This document shows positions 1-6,442 of a stretch of 9,284 bases of DNA, one piece after another. Both the position numbers and the translations under genes were made by a program. The notes under the pieces are model-generated. The model had not been told where the DNA came from and ran no database searches. It saw only the letters and a program-made list of their open reading frames with translations. The stretch is from positions 1-9,284 of the forward strand of contig JBARXH010000146.1 in assembly GCA_049647245.1 (NCBI GenBank), given 5' to 3'. This DNA is from Litorimonas sp049647245 (GTDB lineage: Bacteria; Pseudomonadota; Alphaproteobacteria; Caulobacterales; Maricaulaceae). Position 1 is the stretch's first letter, and each line of letters begins with the position of its first letter.

Positions 1-111
1 GGACCAGACGAGTCGGTCCGACACGTCCAGGGCAGGTCCCGGCGGTTGCGGCGCCGCACACGCAGTCGCGCCCAGGAGGAGCAGAAGGGAGAGAGGTCTA
101 AACGTCATCAT
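1..111 (-). CDS. Exported protein or lipoprotein, N-terminal fragment (cut by window edge)
   Basis: An open frame starts at ATG 111 and runs off the left edge after 37 codons. It begins M-M-T-F-R-P, followed by a short hydrophobic run (LSLLLLLGATA), then C18-A-A-P-Q and a proline-rich, polar stretch ending DVSDRLVWS. This is the layout of a bacterial signal peptide. The run A15-T16-A17-C18 is an imperfect lipobox, so lipidation at Cys18 is possible, and plain type I cleavage is the alternative. An AAGG sits about 6 bases upstream of the ATG. The gene follows the LytTR regulator on the same strand after 112 bases, so the two could be co-transcribed. The ending resembles the region before the GQP motif of DUF442/tyrosine-phosphatase-like proteins, but this is only a faint likeness and the function is unknown. 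Confidence 0.55.
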   Translation of the reverse strand, partial: MMTFRPLSLLLLLGATACAAPQPPGPALDVSDRLVWS

Positions 112-223
112 CGCGGCCTTGTCGAACGGTTGGTCCTGCATCGCCCTAACCCCTAATCCCGACGACCCGTGGGTCGGATCGTCGAAACGACACGGTGCGG
201 CGCTGAACCGACATGTCCTATGG

Positions 224-1090
224 CTAGACCGCCCGCTCCCGGAACGCGGTCGCACCGGCCCGGCTGGTTTTGATGGAATGGCCCCGCGGAAGGTGGAGCA
301 TGAGGCATCCATTGCCCGCGCTCTCCATCGACAGGATGGCGTCCGTGCGCACGATGCGGGAGCGGTGGACCCGGAGAAAACGCGCGTCCGGCAAGTCGCG
401 CTCGAAGTCGGACAGGCCTGTGGAGGCGAGGACCATGCCGTCCCGCATGTGGACTTCGGTATAGTCGCCGGCCGCGGACAGGAAGAGGATGTCGTCCAGC
501 GCCACGGGCCGGATCGTCTTGCCGTCGCGGATGAAGATCTGCGACGGCGCGGACGCCACGCCGGGGTTGCGGCTTCCGACCTGCGCTTCCAAGTCACGCA
601 GGCGCGCGAGATAGACGAACGCATGGACGCAACCCGCCACGGCTCCGTAGAGCACCAACCCCTGGACCGTCTGCCACGACAGCGCCGCTCCGGACAGAGC
701 GCGTCCAGATATACCCTCGCTGATCCAGCCGGACTGCAGCCCGTACCCGACCTGGATGCCGACATACCACAAGAGCGCGAAGGCCAAGCCCATTGCGGCG
801 TGTCCGACCATCTGCCGCCGGAACGGGGCATCGATCAGGTGCCGCCTCATCAGCGATCCCGCGATCCAGGCCAGCCCGGCCGCCGGAAGCGTGTTGATCG
901 CCGCCCGCCTCAATGCGGAGAGCAGAGGACTCCCCGCCAGCCCGTGGAAGAGAAGGGCATAGACCACGAACATGGCGATCCACGCCAGCGCCACCAGCTT
1001 CAAGGCAAGCGGGAGCAGCGCGCCAAAGACAGAGCCTTCGGGGTCCTTTGCAGGCGTGCGGGCGGCAAGAGTGCGGGCGCGGTCGGTCAT
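224..1090 (-). CDS. Membrane-anchored LytTR-family transcription regulator
   Basis: A 288-residue protein. Residues about 22-48, 64-81, 94-117 and 138-162 are hydrophobic and give four predicted inner-membrane helices. A short charged linker (RLRDLEAQV) follows, then a C-terminal LytTR DNA-binding domain at about 184-285. LytTR hallmarks seen are ILFLSAAGDYTEVHMRDG and FLRVHRSRIVRTDAI (the F-x-R-x-HRS-x-V pattern). LytTR domains bind DNA through a beta-sheet fold. This one has no phospho-receiver domain, so its input is presumably sensed in or at the membrane (inference). I chose ATG 1090 because the sequence upstream of it is arginine-rich and unlike the family. An alternative ATG at 1174 would add 28 residues. 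Neither start has a good Shine-Dalgarno. A weak TTGCAA (1121-1126) and TACTCC (1099-1104) upstream of 1090 would give a nearly leaderless mRNA. It is divergent from the crotonase and upstream of the exported protein at the left edge, which are its likeliest targets. Confidence 0.85.
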   Translation of the reverse strand: MTDRARTLAARTPAKDPEGSVFGALLPLALKLVALAWIAMFVVYALLFHGLAGSPLLSALRRAAINTLPAAGLAWIAGSLMRRHLIDAPFRRQMVGHAAMGLAFALLWYVGIQVGYGLQSGWISEGISGRALSGAALSWQTVQGLVLYGAVAGCVHAFVYLARLRDLEAQVGSRNPGVASAPSQIFIRDGKTIRPVALDDILFLSAAGDYTEVHMRDGMVLASTGLSDFERDLPDARFLRVHRSRIVRTDAILSMESAGNGCLMLHLPRGHSIKTSRAGATAFRERAV

Positions 1091-1165
1091 CGGCGACCGG
1101 AGTAGCGCGGACCGCCGCAGTTGCAACGCCTCTACATCAGCCACGGGTTGAACACGCCTCGCCCC

Positions 1166-1193
1166 TTCGCGCATCCGGTCAGCGCGCTACACT
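1166..1193 (+). promoter_or_regulatory. Candidate crotonase promoter, Caulobacter-like
   Basis: TTCGCGC at 1166-1172 and GCTACACT at 1186-1193 are 13 bases apart. They resemble the Caulobacter housekeeping pattern TTGACGS-N10-14-GCTANAWC, with several mismatches in each half. Transcription would start near 1200, leaving a leader of about 34 bases that includes the AAGGAG ribosome binding site at 1222-1227. The site lies in the 143-base gap shared with the divergent LytTR gene. The match is weak. Confidence 0.3.
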
Positions 1194-1233
1194 CCATCCG
1201 GAACATCGCCCCCAAAATTCCAAGGAGCCCATC

Positions 1234-2028
1234 ATGACAGACAAACCGGAAGGCGTCGGAACGCTGGTCCAGTATGAGCGCGAGGGCAATATCGCCATCG
1301 TGACGCTGAACCGGCCCGAGAAGCGCAACGCCGTGTCGCCCGAACTGGCGGCCGCGCTGGACTGGGTGGTCAAGGACGTGGAAGCCGACGACGATATCTG
1401 GGTCGCGATCCTCACGAGCAGCAACGACAAGACCTTCTGCGCGGGCGCGGACCTGAAGGCGATCAGCGAGGGCAAGGGCCACCTGCTCTCCACCAAGGAC
1501 GGCGGCTTTGCGGGCTATGTGTCCGCCCCGCGCAAGAAGCCCTGGATCGCGGCGGTCAAGGGCAGCGCGCTGGCGGGCGGCATGGAGCTGACGCTGGCCT
1601 CCGACATGGTTGTCGCGGACGAGACCGCCCGGTTCGGCCTGCCGGAGGTGAAGCGTTCGCTGGTCGCAGCCGCCGGCGGCGTCCACCGCCTCGCCCGTCG
1701 CATCCCGCAGGCCATCGCCATGGAGATGGTCGCCACGGGCGATCCCATCGACGCCGGGACCGCGCACCGGCACGGCCTCGTCAACCGCATCGTCCCGCTC
1801 GACCAGGTCATGGACGAAGCGCGCTCCCTCGCCCGGCAGATTACGGCCAACGCGCCCATCGCCGTGCGCGAATCCCTGTCCGTGACGCGCCGTGCCTTCG
1901 ACGCCACGGACGAGGTACTGATGAACGAAGGCCAGCACGCCTTCGGCCGCGTCGCCCAGACCGAGGACATGCAGGAAGGCCCGCGCGCTTTTCTGGAGAA
2001 GCGCGCGCCGCAATGGAAAGGCCGTTAG
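1234..2028 (+). CDS. Enoyl-CoA hydratase/isomerase (crotonase) family protein
   Basis: A 264-residue cytoplasmic crotonase-fold enzyme acting on acyl-CoA thioesters, most likely hydrating a trans-2-enoyl-CoA in fatty-acid or related acid breakdown. The fold is recognised from IAIVTLNRPEKRNAV (20-34), the oxyanion-hole segment FCAGADL (68-74), and KGSALAGGMELTLASD (109-124) followed by RFGLPEV (133-139). Both glutamates used by true hydratases are present: E118 in GGME and E138 in GLPE. This favours hydratase over the isomerase or hydrolase branches that lose one of them. Length is normal for a single-domain crotonase. The start at ATG 1234 is fixed by AAGGAG at 1222-1227, six bases upstream, and by alignment; the open frame continues further upstream but overlaps the LytTR gene. 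No dehydrogenase, thiolase or acyl-CoA ligase is adjacent, so the exact substrate is unknown. Confidence 0.93.
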   Translation: MTDKPEGVGTLVQYEREGNIAIVTLNRPEKRNAVSPELAAALDWVVKDVEADDDIWVAILTSSNDKTFCAGADLKAISEGKGHLLSTKDGGFAGYVSAPRKKPWIAAVKGSALAGGMELTLASDMVVADETARFGLPEVKRSLVAAAGGVHRLARRIPQAIAMEMVATGDPIDAGTAHRHGLVNRIVPLDQVMDEARSLARQITANAPIAVRESLSVTRRAFDATDEVLMNEGQHAFGRVAQTEDMQEGPRAFLEKRAPQWKGR

Positions 2029-2055
2029 GCGGGGCCGGGCGCAACGCCGCATCAG

Positions 2056-2113
2056 GGCGGGACGCCGAACACGCCCCGCCTTGGCTTGCCTAACGGCAAG
2101 GCCCCCGCCTTGC
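2056..2113 (+). promoter_or_regulatory. Overlapping hairpins between crotonase and glutamate-synthase-like gene
   Basis: Three inverted repeats sit in this 116-base gap. GGCGGG (2056-2061) pairs with CCCGCC (2075-2080). CTTGCC (2085-2090) pairs with GGCAAG (2095-2100) across a TAAC loop. GCAAGGC (2096-2102) pairs with GCCTTGC (2107-2113) across CCCC. The last two share bases 2096-2100, so they exclude each other. No T-run follows, so this is not a standard intrinsic terminator. It could be a Rho-linked end for the crotonase mRNA, an attenuator, or simply high-GC intergenic structure. Confidence 0.4.
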
Positions 2114-2138
2114 GTCGCCGGACCCGCAGGCGCATACC
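2110..2138 (+). promoter_or_regulatory. Weak candidate promoter for the glutamate-synthase-like gene
   Basis: TTGCGT (2110-2115) and CATACC (2133-2138) are separated by 17 bases. Transcription would start at about 2145, the A of the ATG. The -10 half matches poorly, but the arrangement parallels the ffs promoter (TTGCCT, 17 bases, CATATA). The absence of a clear Shine-Dalgarno before 2145 fits a leaderless mRNA. Confidence 0.25.
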
Positions 2139-2144
2139 AGCCGC

Positions 2145-3656
2145 ATGGATGCCTTCGCCGAATTCGCCATGCACGGGCTGGAACTGCTCGGCTCGCTCTT
2201 CCTGTTCATCGTCGGGTTGGCGTTCCTCGGCGCGGTGGGTCTGTTCATCCATGACAAGACCCAGACGCGGAACACGATCTGGCGCAATTATCCGGTCATC
2301 GGCCACTTCCGGAACATCTTCCAGCATCTGGGCGAGTTCTTCCGGCAGTACTTCTTCGCCCTCGACCGCGAAGAAATGCCCTTTAACCGGGCGGAGCGGG
2401 ACTGGGTCAAGCATGTTTGCGAGACCGGCAAGGACGTCGTGCCCTTCGGCTCGACCAAGGTCTTCCAGCCCGGCATGCCCGTCTTCGCCAACGGACTGTT
2501 CCCTAAGCTGGACGAGGAGGAGCGCGTCAAGCCGCCCTTCGTGATCGGGCCCGACACGCCGCACCCCTACAAGCCGACCAGCTTCTTCAACATCAGCGCC
2601 ATGAGCTACGGCTCGCTGTCCAAGCCCGCCATCCAGGCCCTGTCGCACGGCGCGCAGATGGCCGGATGCTATTTGAACACCGGCGAAGGCGGGGTGTCGC
2701 CCTACCATCTGGAAGGCGAATGCGACATCGTCTTCCAGCTCGGCACGGCCAAGTTCGGCGCGCGCAACGACGACGCCACGCTGAACGAGCAGAAGCTGGC
2801 GAAGATCTGCGAGAATCCGGACATCAAGATGGTGGAGATTAAGCTCTCCCAAGGCGCCAAGCCCGGCAAGGGCGGCATCCTGCCCGCGAAGAAGGTCTCG
2901 GCCGAAATCGCGGAGATCCGCGGCGTTCCCCAGGGCCAGAGCGCCCTGTCTCCCAACCGCCATGTGGACGCCGGAAACGTGGACGAGCTGCTGGACCTGA
3001 TCGACCAGGTCCGGCGCGTGTCGCAGCGGCCGACCGGCATCAAGTTCTGCATGGGCCAGGTCGGCCCCGTGCAGGAACTCATCGACGCCATCCTGGCCCG
3101 CGGAGCCGCTTCGGCGCCCGACTATATTACCCTGGACAGCGGCGACGGTGGCACCGGCGCAGCCCCCATGCCCCTGATCGACAGCACGGGCATGCTGATC
3201 GAGGACAGCCTTCCGCTGTTGCACGACATGCTGGTGGAGGCAGGCCTGCGCGAGCGGATCAAGATCATCGCGAGCGGCAAGCTCATCACGTCGGCCGACG
3301 TGGCGTGGGCCTTCTGCGTCGGTGCGGACATGGTCAATAACGGTCGGGGCTTCATGTTCGCCCTGGGCTGCATCCAGGCGCTGAAATGCGACAAGAACAC
3401 CTGCCCGACCGGGATCACCACCCACAATCCGCGCCTGCAACAGGGCCTCGACCCGTCCAACAAGGCCGTCCGGGTCATGAACTACGTCAAGACTCTCAAC
3501 GAGGAGGTCGAGATGATCGCCCATGCCTGCGGCGTGGACTGCCCACGCGAACTGACCCGCGACCACCTGCTCGTCTTCCAGGCCTCCGGCCGGACCAAGC
3601 CCTTCAACAAGAGCTGGAACCGGGACCGCTATCTGGGCGCGGAAGCGGCGGAGTAG
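2145..3656 (+). CDS. FMN-binding glutamate synthase-family protein, membrane-anchored
   Basis: A 503-residue protein matching only the FMN/Fe-S synthase domain of the glutamate synthase large subunit (Glu_synthase family). Residues 12-35 form one hydrophobic helix that should anchor it in the inner membrane; the rest is probably cytoplasmic. Seen motifs: NISAMSYGSLSKPAI (149-163), LNTGEGG (177-183), IKLSQGAKPGKGG (232-244), DYITLDSGDGGTGAAP (326-341) and IIASGKLITSADVAWAF (374-390). Cys409, Cys415 and Cys420 (C-x5-C-x4-C) match the 3Fe-4S ligands of glutamate synthase. There is no N-terminal glutaminase domain, no C-terminal GXGXG domain and no gltD-type flavoprotein nearby. It therefore cannot be an ordinary GOGAT alone: the electron donor, ammonia source and real substrate are unknown. 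The ATG at 2145 lacks a clear ribosome binding site; ATG 2169 is an alternative that keeps the helix. Confidence 0.92.
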   Translation: MDAFAEFAMHGLELLGSLFLFIVGLAFLGAVGLFIHDKTQTRNTIWRNYPVIGHFRNIFQHLGEFFRQYFFALDREEMPFNRAERDWVKHVCETGKDVVPFGSTKVFQPGMPVFANGLFPKLDEEERVKPPFVIGPDTPHPYKPTSFFNISAMSYGSLSKPAIQALSHGAQMAGCYLNTGEGGVSPYHLEGECDIVFQLGTAKFGARNDDATLNEQKLAKICENPDIKMVEIKLSQGAKPGKGGILPAKKVSAEIAEIRGVPQGQSALSPNRHVDAGNVDELLDLIDQVRRVSQRPTGIKFCMGQVGPVQELIDAILARGAASAPDYITLDSGDGGTGAAPMPLIDSTGMLIEDSLPLLHDMLVEAGLRERIKIIASGKLITSADVAWAFCVGADMVNNGRGFMFALGCIQALKCDKNTCPTGITTHNPRLQQGLDPSNKAVRVMNYVKTLNEEVEMIAHACGVDCPRELTRDHLLVFQASGRTKPFNKSWNRDRYLGAEAAE

Positions 3657-3662
3657 AGTAAA

Positions 3663-3681
3663 CCGCTCAGGCTGAGAGCGG
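3663..3681 (+). terminator. Hairpin after glutamate-synthase-like gene, possible weak terminator
   Basis: CCGCTC (3663-3668) pairs with GAGCGG (3676-3681) across a 7-base loop, starting 7 bases after the stop codon. Only two T residues follow, so termination by this element alone is doubtful. It is the only stem seen between the gene and the predicted def promoter. Confidence 0.3.
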
Positions 3682-3736
3682 CCTTGATCACCGGTGTCAG
3701 GCATCCTCCAGACTTGCTCGCGCCTCACTCTGCCGC

Positions 3737-3765
3737 TTGACCCTCCCGGCCCTCAAACCTATCTC
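3737..3765 (+). promoter_or_regulatory. Candidate def promoter giving a leaderless mRNA
   Basis: TTGACC (3737-3742) and TATCTC (3760-3765) are 17 bases apart. Counting seven bases on from the -10 puts the transcription start at about 3772, the A of the def ATG. The sequence just before that ATG is pyrimidine-rich (ATCTCCCCTTC) and holds no Shine-Dalgarno, which agrees with leaderless translation. The -35 is good; the -10 is partial. Confidence 0.38.
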
Positions 3766-3771
3766 CCCTTC

Positions 3772-4338
3772 ATGCCCAAACCCGGTAAGATACGCCCCAT
3801 CCTCACCGTGCCCGACCCGCGCCTCAAGCTGGTCAGCAAGCCGGTCGAGGCGGTCACGGATGAGACCCGTGCGCTGATGGACGACATGCTGGCGACCATG
3901 TATGACGCGCCCGGCATCGGCCTGGCGGCGATCCAGATCGGCGTGCCGCAACGGGTCATCGTCATGGACCTTGCCAAGGAGGGCGAGACGCCCCAGCCGC
4001 GCTATTTCGTCAACCCCGAGATCCTCGACCCGGCGGAGACCAAGGTCCCCTACCAGGAAGGCTGCCTGTCCGTGCCGGACATCTACGACGATGTGGACCG
4101 ACCCGAGACGTGCCGCGTCACCTATCTGGACTATGACGGCAACCGGGTGACGGAGGATTGCGAGGGGCTCTACGCCGTCTGCATCCAGCACGAGATGGAC
4201 CATCTCGAGGGCATCGTCTTCCTCGACCACCTCTCGCGGCTGAAGCGCTCGCGCGCGATCAAGAAGGTCGTCAAGGCGCAGAAAGCCAAGCCCGTCGCGG
4301 ACTGCTGCGCCACCAACAGCTGCGGGACCGCAGCCTAG
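3772..4338 (+). CDS. def: Peptide deformylase
   Basis: A 188-residue cytoplasmic metalloenzyme that removes the formyl group from the N-terminal methionine of new proteins at the ribosome. All three family motifs are intact: GIGLAAIQ (48-55), EGCLS (96-100, metal ligand Cys98) and QHEMDH (139-144, metal ligands His140 and His144, catalytic Glu141). The start RPILTVPDPRL is typical of the family and fixes the ATG at 3772; the open frame reaches back to a GTG at 3694, but that extension is not family-like. The C-terminal tail is basic (LKRSRAIKKVVKAQKAK) and then ends DCCATNSCGTAA, with three closely spaced cysteines, an unusual tail. The common partner fmt is not adjacent. The stop codon overlaps that of ybaB on the other strand. 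Confidence 0.97.
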   Translation: MPKPGKIRPILTVPDPRLKLVSKPVEAVTDETRALMDDMLATMYDAPGIGLAAIQIGVPQRVIVMDLAKEGETPQPRYFVNPEILDPAETKVPYQEGCLSVPDIYDDVDRPETCRVTYLDYDGNRVTEDCEGLYAVCIQHEMDHLEGIVFLDHLSRLKRSRAIKKVVKAQKAKPVADCCATNSCGTAA

Positions 4339-4667
4339 AACGGCATCTTCATGTCGGGCGGCAGCGGGATGTCGCCCATCGCGGCCTTCATCGTTTCGGC
4401 CGCCGCCTGGTCCAGCTTGACCTTGGCGTCCTGGAAGGCGGCCACGATCAGGTCTTCGAGCATTTCGCGGTCGTCGTCGGCCGCGCTGCCGAGCAGGCTC
4501 GTATCCAGCGTGAGCGCCTTCATGTTGCCGCCGCCCGCCAGCGTGACGGTGACGAGCCCGCCGCCGGAACGGCCCGTGGCTTCCAGATCCGTGACTTCGG
4601 CCTGCGCGGCCTGCATCTTGGCCTGCATGTCCTTCGCCTGTTTCATCAGGCCCATCAGGTCTTTCAT
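4335..4667 (-). CDS. ybaB: YbaB/EbfC family nucleoid-associated protein
   Basis: A 110-residue small DNA-binding protein of the YbaB/EbfC family, members of which form dimers that bind DNA without much sequence preference. Seen: an N-terminal helix MKDLMGLMKQAKDMQAKMQAAQAEV, a glycine-rich turn TGRSGGGLVTVTLAGGGNM (31-49) and a helix LEDLIVAAFQDAKVKLDQA (70-88), in the usual order and length. The start ATG at 4667 overlaps the dnaX stop as ATGA, and GGAG lies 7 bases upstream inside dnaX, so translation is likely coupled. The dnaX-ybaB pairing is widely conserved and is usually followed by recR; here the gene ends against def instead. Confidence 0.95.
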   Translation of the reverse strand: MKDLMGLMKQAKDMQAKMQAAQAEVTDLEATGRSGGGLVTVTLAGGGNMKALTLDTSLLGSAADDDREMLEDLIVAAFQDAKVKLDQAAAETMKAAMGDIPLPPDMKMPF

Positions 4668-6439
4668 GTGTCGTCTCCGCTGTTGAAGTCTGCGGCGATT
4701 ACATTGGGCGCGCGGTCCCTGATCTCAAGGAGCCGCGCGTTTTTCAGCAGGGAATGCCCGAAGGCGGGATGGGACCGGTCCTTGGCGTCCTGTTCGGCCT
4801 TGGCGGTGCGGCGCCGTTCGGCCAGCGGCATCGCGCCGGGCGCATCGACCGGACTGACCAGCCATTGCTTGCCGGTCAGGTCCTGCAGGGAGCGCACCAT
4901 GCGCCCGACCAGCGCGTTGTGGCGGGCTTCGGTGATGTGGATCTCCGCCTGGCCGTCGCTGAAGGAGACGACGCTGACATAGCGTTCGAGGTCGGAGCGC
5001 AGGCGCAGATCGTCGATGCGCTCCACATAGTCCTCGAACGTGTCGAGCCGCAGCGTCGGCGCGGCGGGCGCGACGGGCTTCGGCGCGGTCATGGCTGCGG
5101 TCTGGGCTGCCGTTTGGGCGGCGCTCTGGGCAGCACTTTGGGACGGGGTTTGGGCTTGGGCCGGGAGGGATGTCTGCGGCCCAGGCCCAGATAAAGATGC
5201 AGCCGCGCTGGGCGCGTCGGGCGTGATGTCCGGCAGTCCCGGTCCGCCTTCGGCCTGCATCGCCTGAGCCTGCTTGATGATCTGCGCGGCCAGTTCCGGC
5301 GGCGGCATCTGCCCGGCGAGCGCGAGCTTCAGCAGCGCCATTTCGGCCGCCGCCAGCGGCACGGGGGCCTGCCGCACCTCCGTGTGCGCTCCCATGAGAA
5401 TCTGCCAGCCACGGGTCAGCTGCCCGGCCGTGAACCGCTCGCCGAGACCGCGCAGGCGCTCTACCTGGTCGGGCGCGAAATCGAAGGCCGCGTCCTGTCC
5501 CAGCGTCTGCGCGCGAGAGACTTCGTGGCAGATATCGAGCAGATCGCTCATCACCACTTCGGGTGCGGCGCCGTCGTCGTATTGGGCGCGCATGGCCGTC
5601 AAGGCGGCCTTGGCGTCCCCGCCCATGGCATGTTCGAACAGATCCACGATGCGAACCCGGTCGGCCAGGCCCAGCATGGCGCGGACCTGCTCGGCCGTGA
5701 CTTCCTCGCCCGATAGGCCGCTCTGCACGATGGCCTGATCGAGAAGCGACAGCCCGTCACGCACCGAGCCTTCCGCCGCCCGCGCGATCAGGGCCAGCCC
5801 GTCGTCGGACACGCGGATGCCTTCCTTGTCGGCAATGCCCTTCAGGTGCGCGGCCAGCACGTCCGCCTCTACCCGCCTCAGGTCGAAACGCTGGCAGCGC
5901 GACAGCACCGTGATCGGCACCTTGCGGATCTCGGTCGTGGCGAAGATGAACTTGGCGTGGTCCGGCGGCTCTTCGAGCGTCTTCAGCAGGGCGTTGAACG
6001 CGCCCGCGCTGAGCATGTGGACCTCGTCGATGATGTAGACCTTATAGCGCGCATCGGCCGGGGCGTAGCGCACCCCGTCCAGCAGCTCGCGCATATTGTC
6101 CACGCCCGTGCGCGACGCCGCGTCCATCTCCAGCACATCCATGTGCGTCGAGGCCATGATGGCCTCGCAGTGTCGGCCCGGCACGGCGAGATCGACCGAC
6201 GGGTGGTCGACCGTGTCTGTTTCGTAGTTCAGCGCCCGCGCCAGCAGGCGCGCCGTCGTCGTCTTGCCGATCCCCCGCACGCCCGTCAGCATGAAGGCAT
6301 GCGCGATCCGGCCCGTCTCGAACGCGTTCTTCAGCGTCGTCACCATCGCGTCCTGCCCGATCATGTCCTCGAAAGTGGACGGACGGTACTTGCGGGCGAG
6401 GACCTGGTAGGTTTCGTTGGGCGGGGCGGCGTCGGGCAT
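4664..6439 (-). CDS. dnaX: DNA polymerase III subunit tau (DnaX)
   Basis: A 591-residue AAA+ ATPase of the clamp loader, which loads the beta clamp and links polymerase cores at the replication fork. Seen: N-terminal YQVLARKYRPSTFEDMIGQ, Walker A GVRGIGKT (53-60), Walker B VYIIDEVH (134-141), the SRC finger (180-182), sensor-2 segment GSVRDGLSLLDQ (224-235), a clamp-loader lid and collar region to about 380, a low-complexity Gln/Ala/Pro linker (about 384-462) and a C-terminal tau domain (about 463-591). The four-cysteine zinc site of E. coli DnaX is not intact: only Cys91 remains in the region between Walker A and the MDAASRTG motif. I see no A-rich slippery site for making a short gamma form. 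ATG 6439 follows AAAAGG by 6 bases; that site lies in a hairpin. The first gene of the dnaX-ybaB operon. Confidence 0.98.
   Translation of the reverse strand: MPDAAPPNETYQVLARKYRPSTFEDMIGQDAMVTTLKNAFETGRIAHAFMLTGVRGIGKTTTARLLARALNYETDTVDHPSVDLAVPGRHCEAIMASTHMDVLEMDAASRTGVDNMRELLDGVRYAPADARYKVYIIDEVHMLSAGAFNALLKTLEEPPDHAKFIFATTEIRKVPITVLSRCQRFDLRRVEADVLAAHLKGIADKEGIRVSDDGLALIARAAEGSVRDGLSLLDQAIVQSGLSGEEVTAEQVRAMLGLADRVRIVDLFEHAMGGDAKAALTAMRAQYDDGAAPEVVMSDLLDICHEVSRAQTLGQDAAFDFAPDQVERLRGLGERFTAGQLTRGWQILMGAHTEVRQAPVPLAAAEMALLKLALAGQMPPPELAAQIIKQAQAMQAEGGPGLPDITPDAPSAAASLSGPGPQTSLPAQAQTPSQSAAQSAAQTAAQTAAMTAPKPVAPAAPTLRLDTFEDYVERIDDLRLRSDLERYVSVVSFSDGQAEIHITEARHNALVGRMVRSLQDLTGKQWLVSPVDAPGAMPLAERRRTAKAEQDAKDRSHPAFGHSLLKNARLLEIRDRAPNVIAADFNSGDDT
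5094..5159 (-). repeat. 12-bp tandem repeat in the dnaX linker
   Basis: Four in-register 12-base units (5094-5141) encode QSAA/QTAA repeats in the DnaX linker at about residues 434-449. A fifth, more diverged unit (5142-5153) and a half unit follow. On the plus strand each unit ends TTTGG or TCTGG. Third-base differences between units show that the repeat is not recent or is held at protein level. It forms the flexible tether between the ATPase part and the tau C-terminus, so length variation should be tolerated. Confidence 0.7.
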
Positions 6440-6442
6440 CGG

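Noticed and set aside
163..176. Short palindrome CGACCC-GT-GGGTCG between LytTR and the left-edge gene
   Set aside because: A 2-base loop and no T-run, so neither a terminator nor a clear operator can be argued from it.
913..1233. Upstream extension of the crotonase frame
   Set aside because: It overlaps the LytTR gene and is Arg-rich. The ATG at 1234 has a strong AAGGAG at proper spacing and starts the family-like sequence.
2085..2113. Intrinsic terminator of the crotonase gene
   Set aside because: Stems are good but no T-run follows on the plus strand; kept only as a possible regulatory structure.
2052..3728. A 558-codon open frame on the minus strand opposite the glutamate-synthase-like gene
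   Set aside because: The plus strand has clear family motifs across the whole length. The antisense frame is Arg/Gly/Val/His-rich without recognisable domains, a common by-product of high-GC codon use.
4664..6439. Programmed frameshift in dnaX producing a gamma subunit
   Set aside because: No A-AAA-AAG-like slippery run with a following stem is visible in the linker. Only the full-length tau form is supported.
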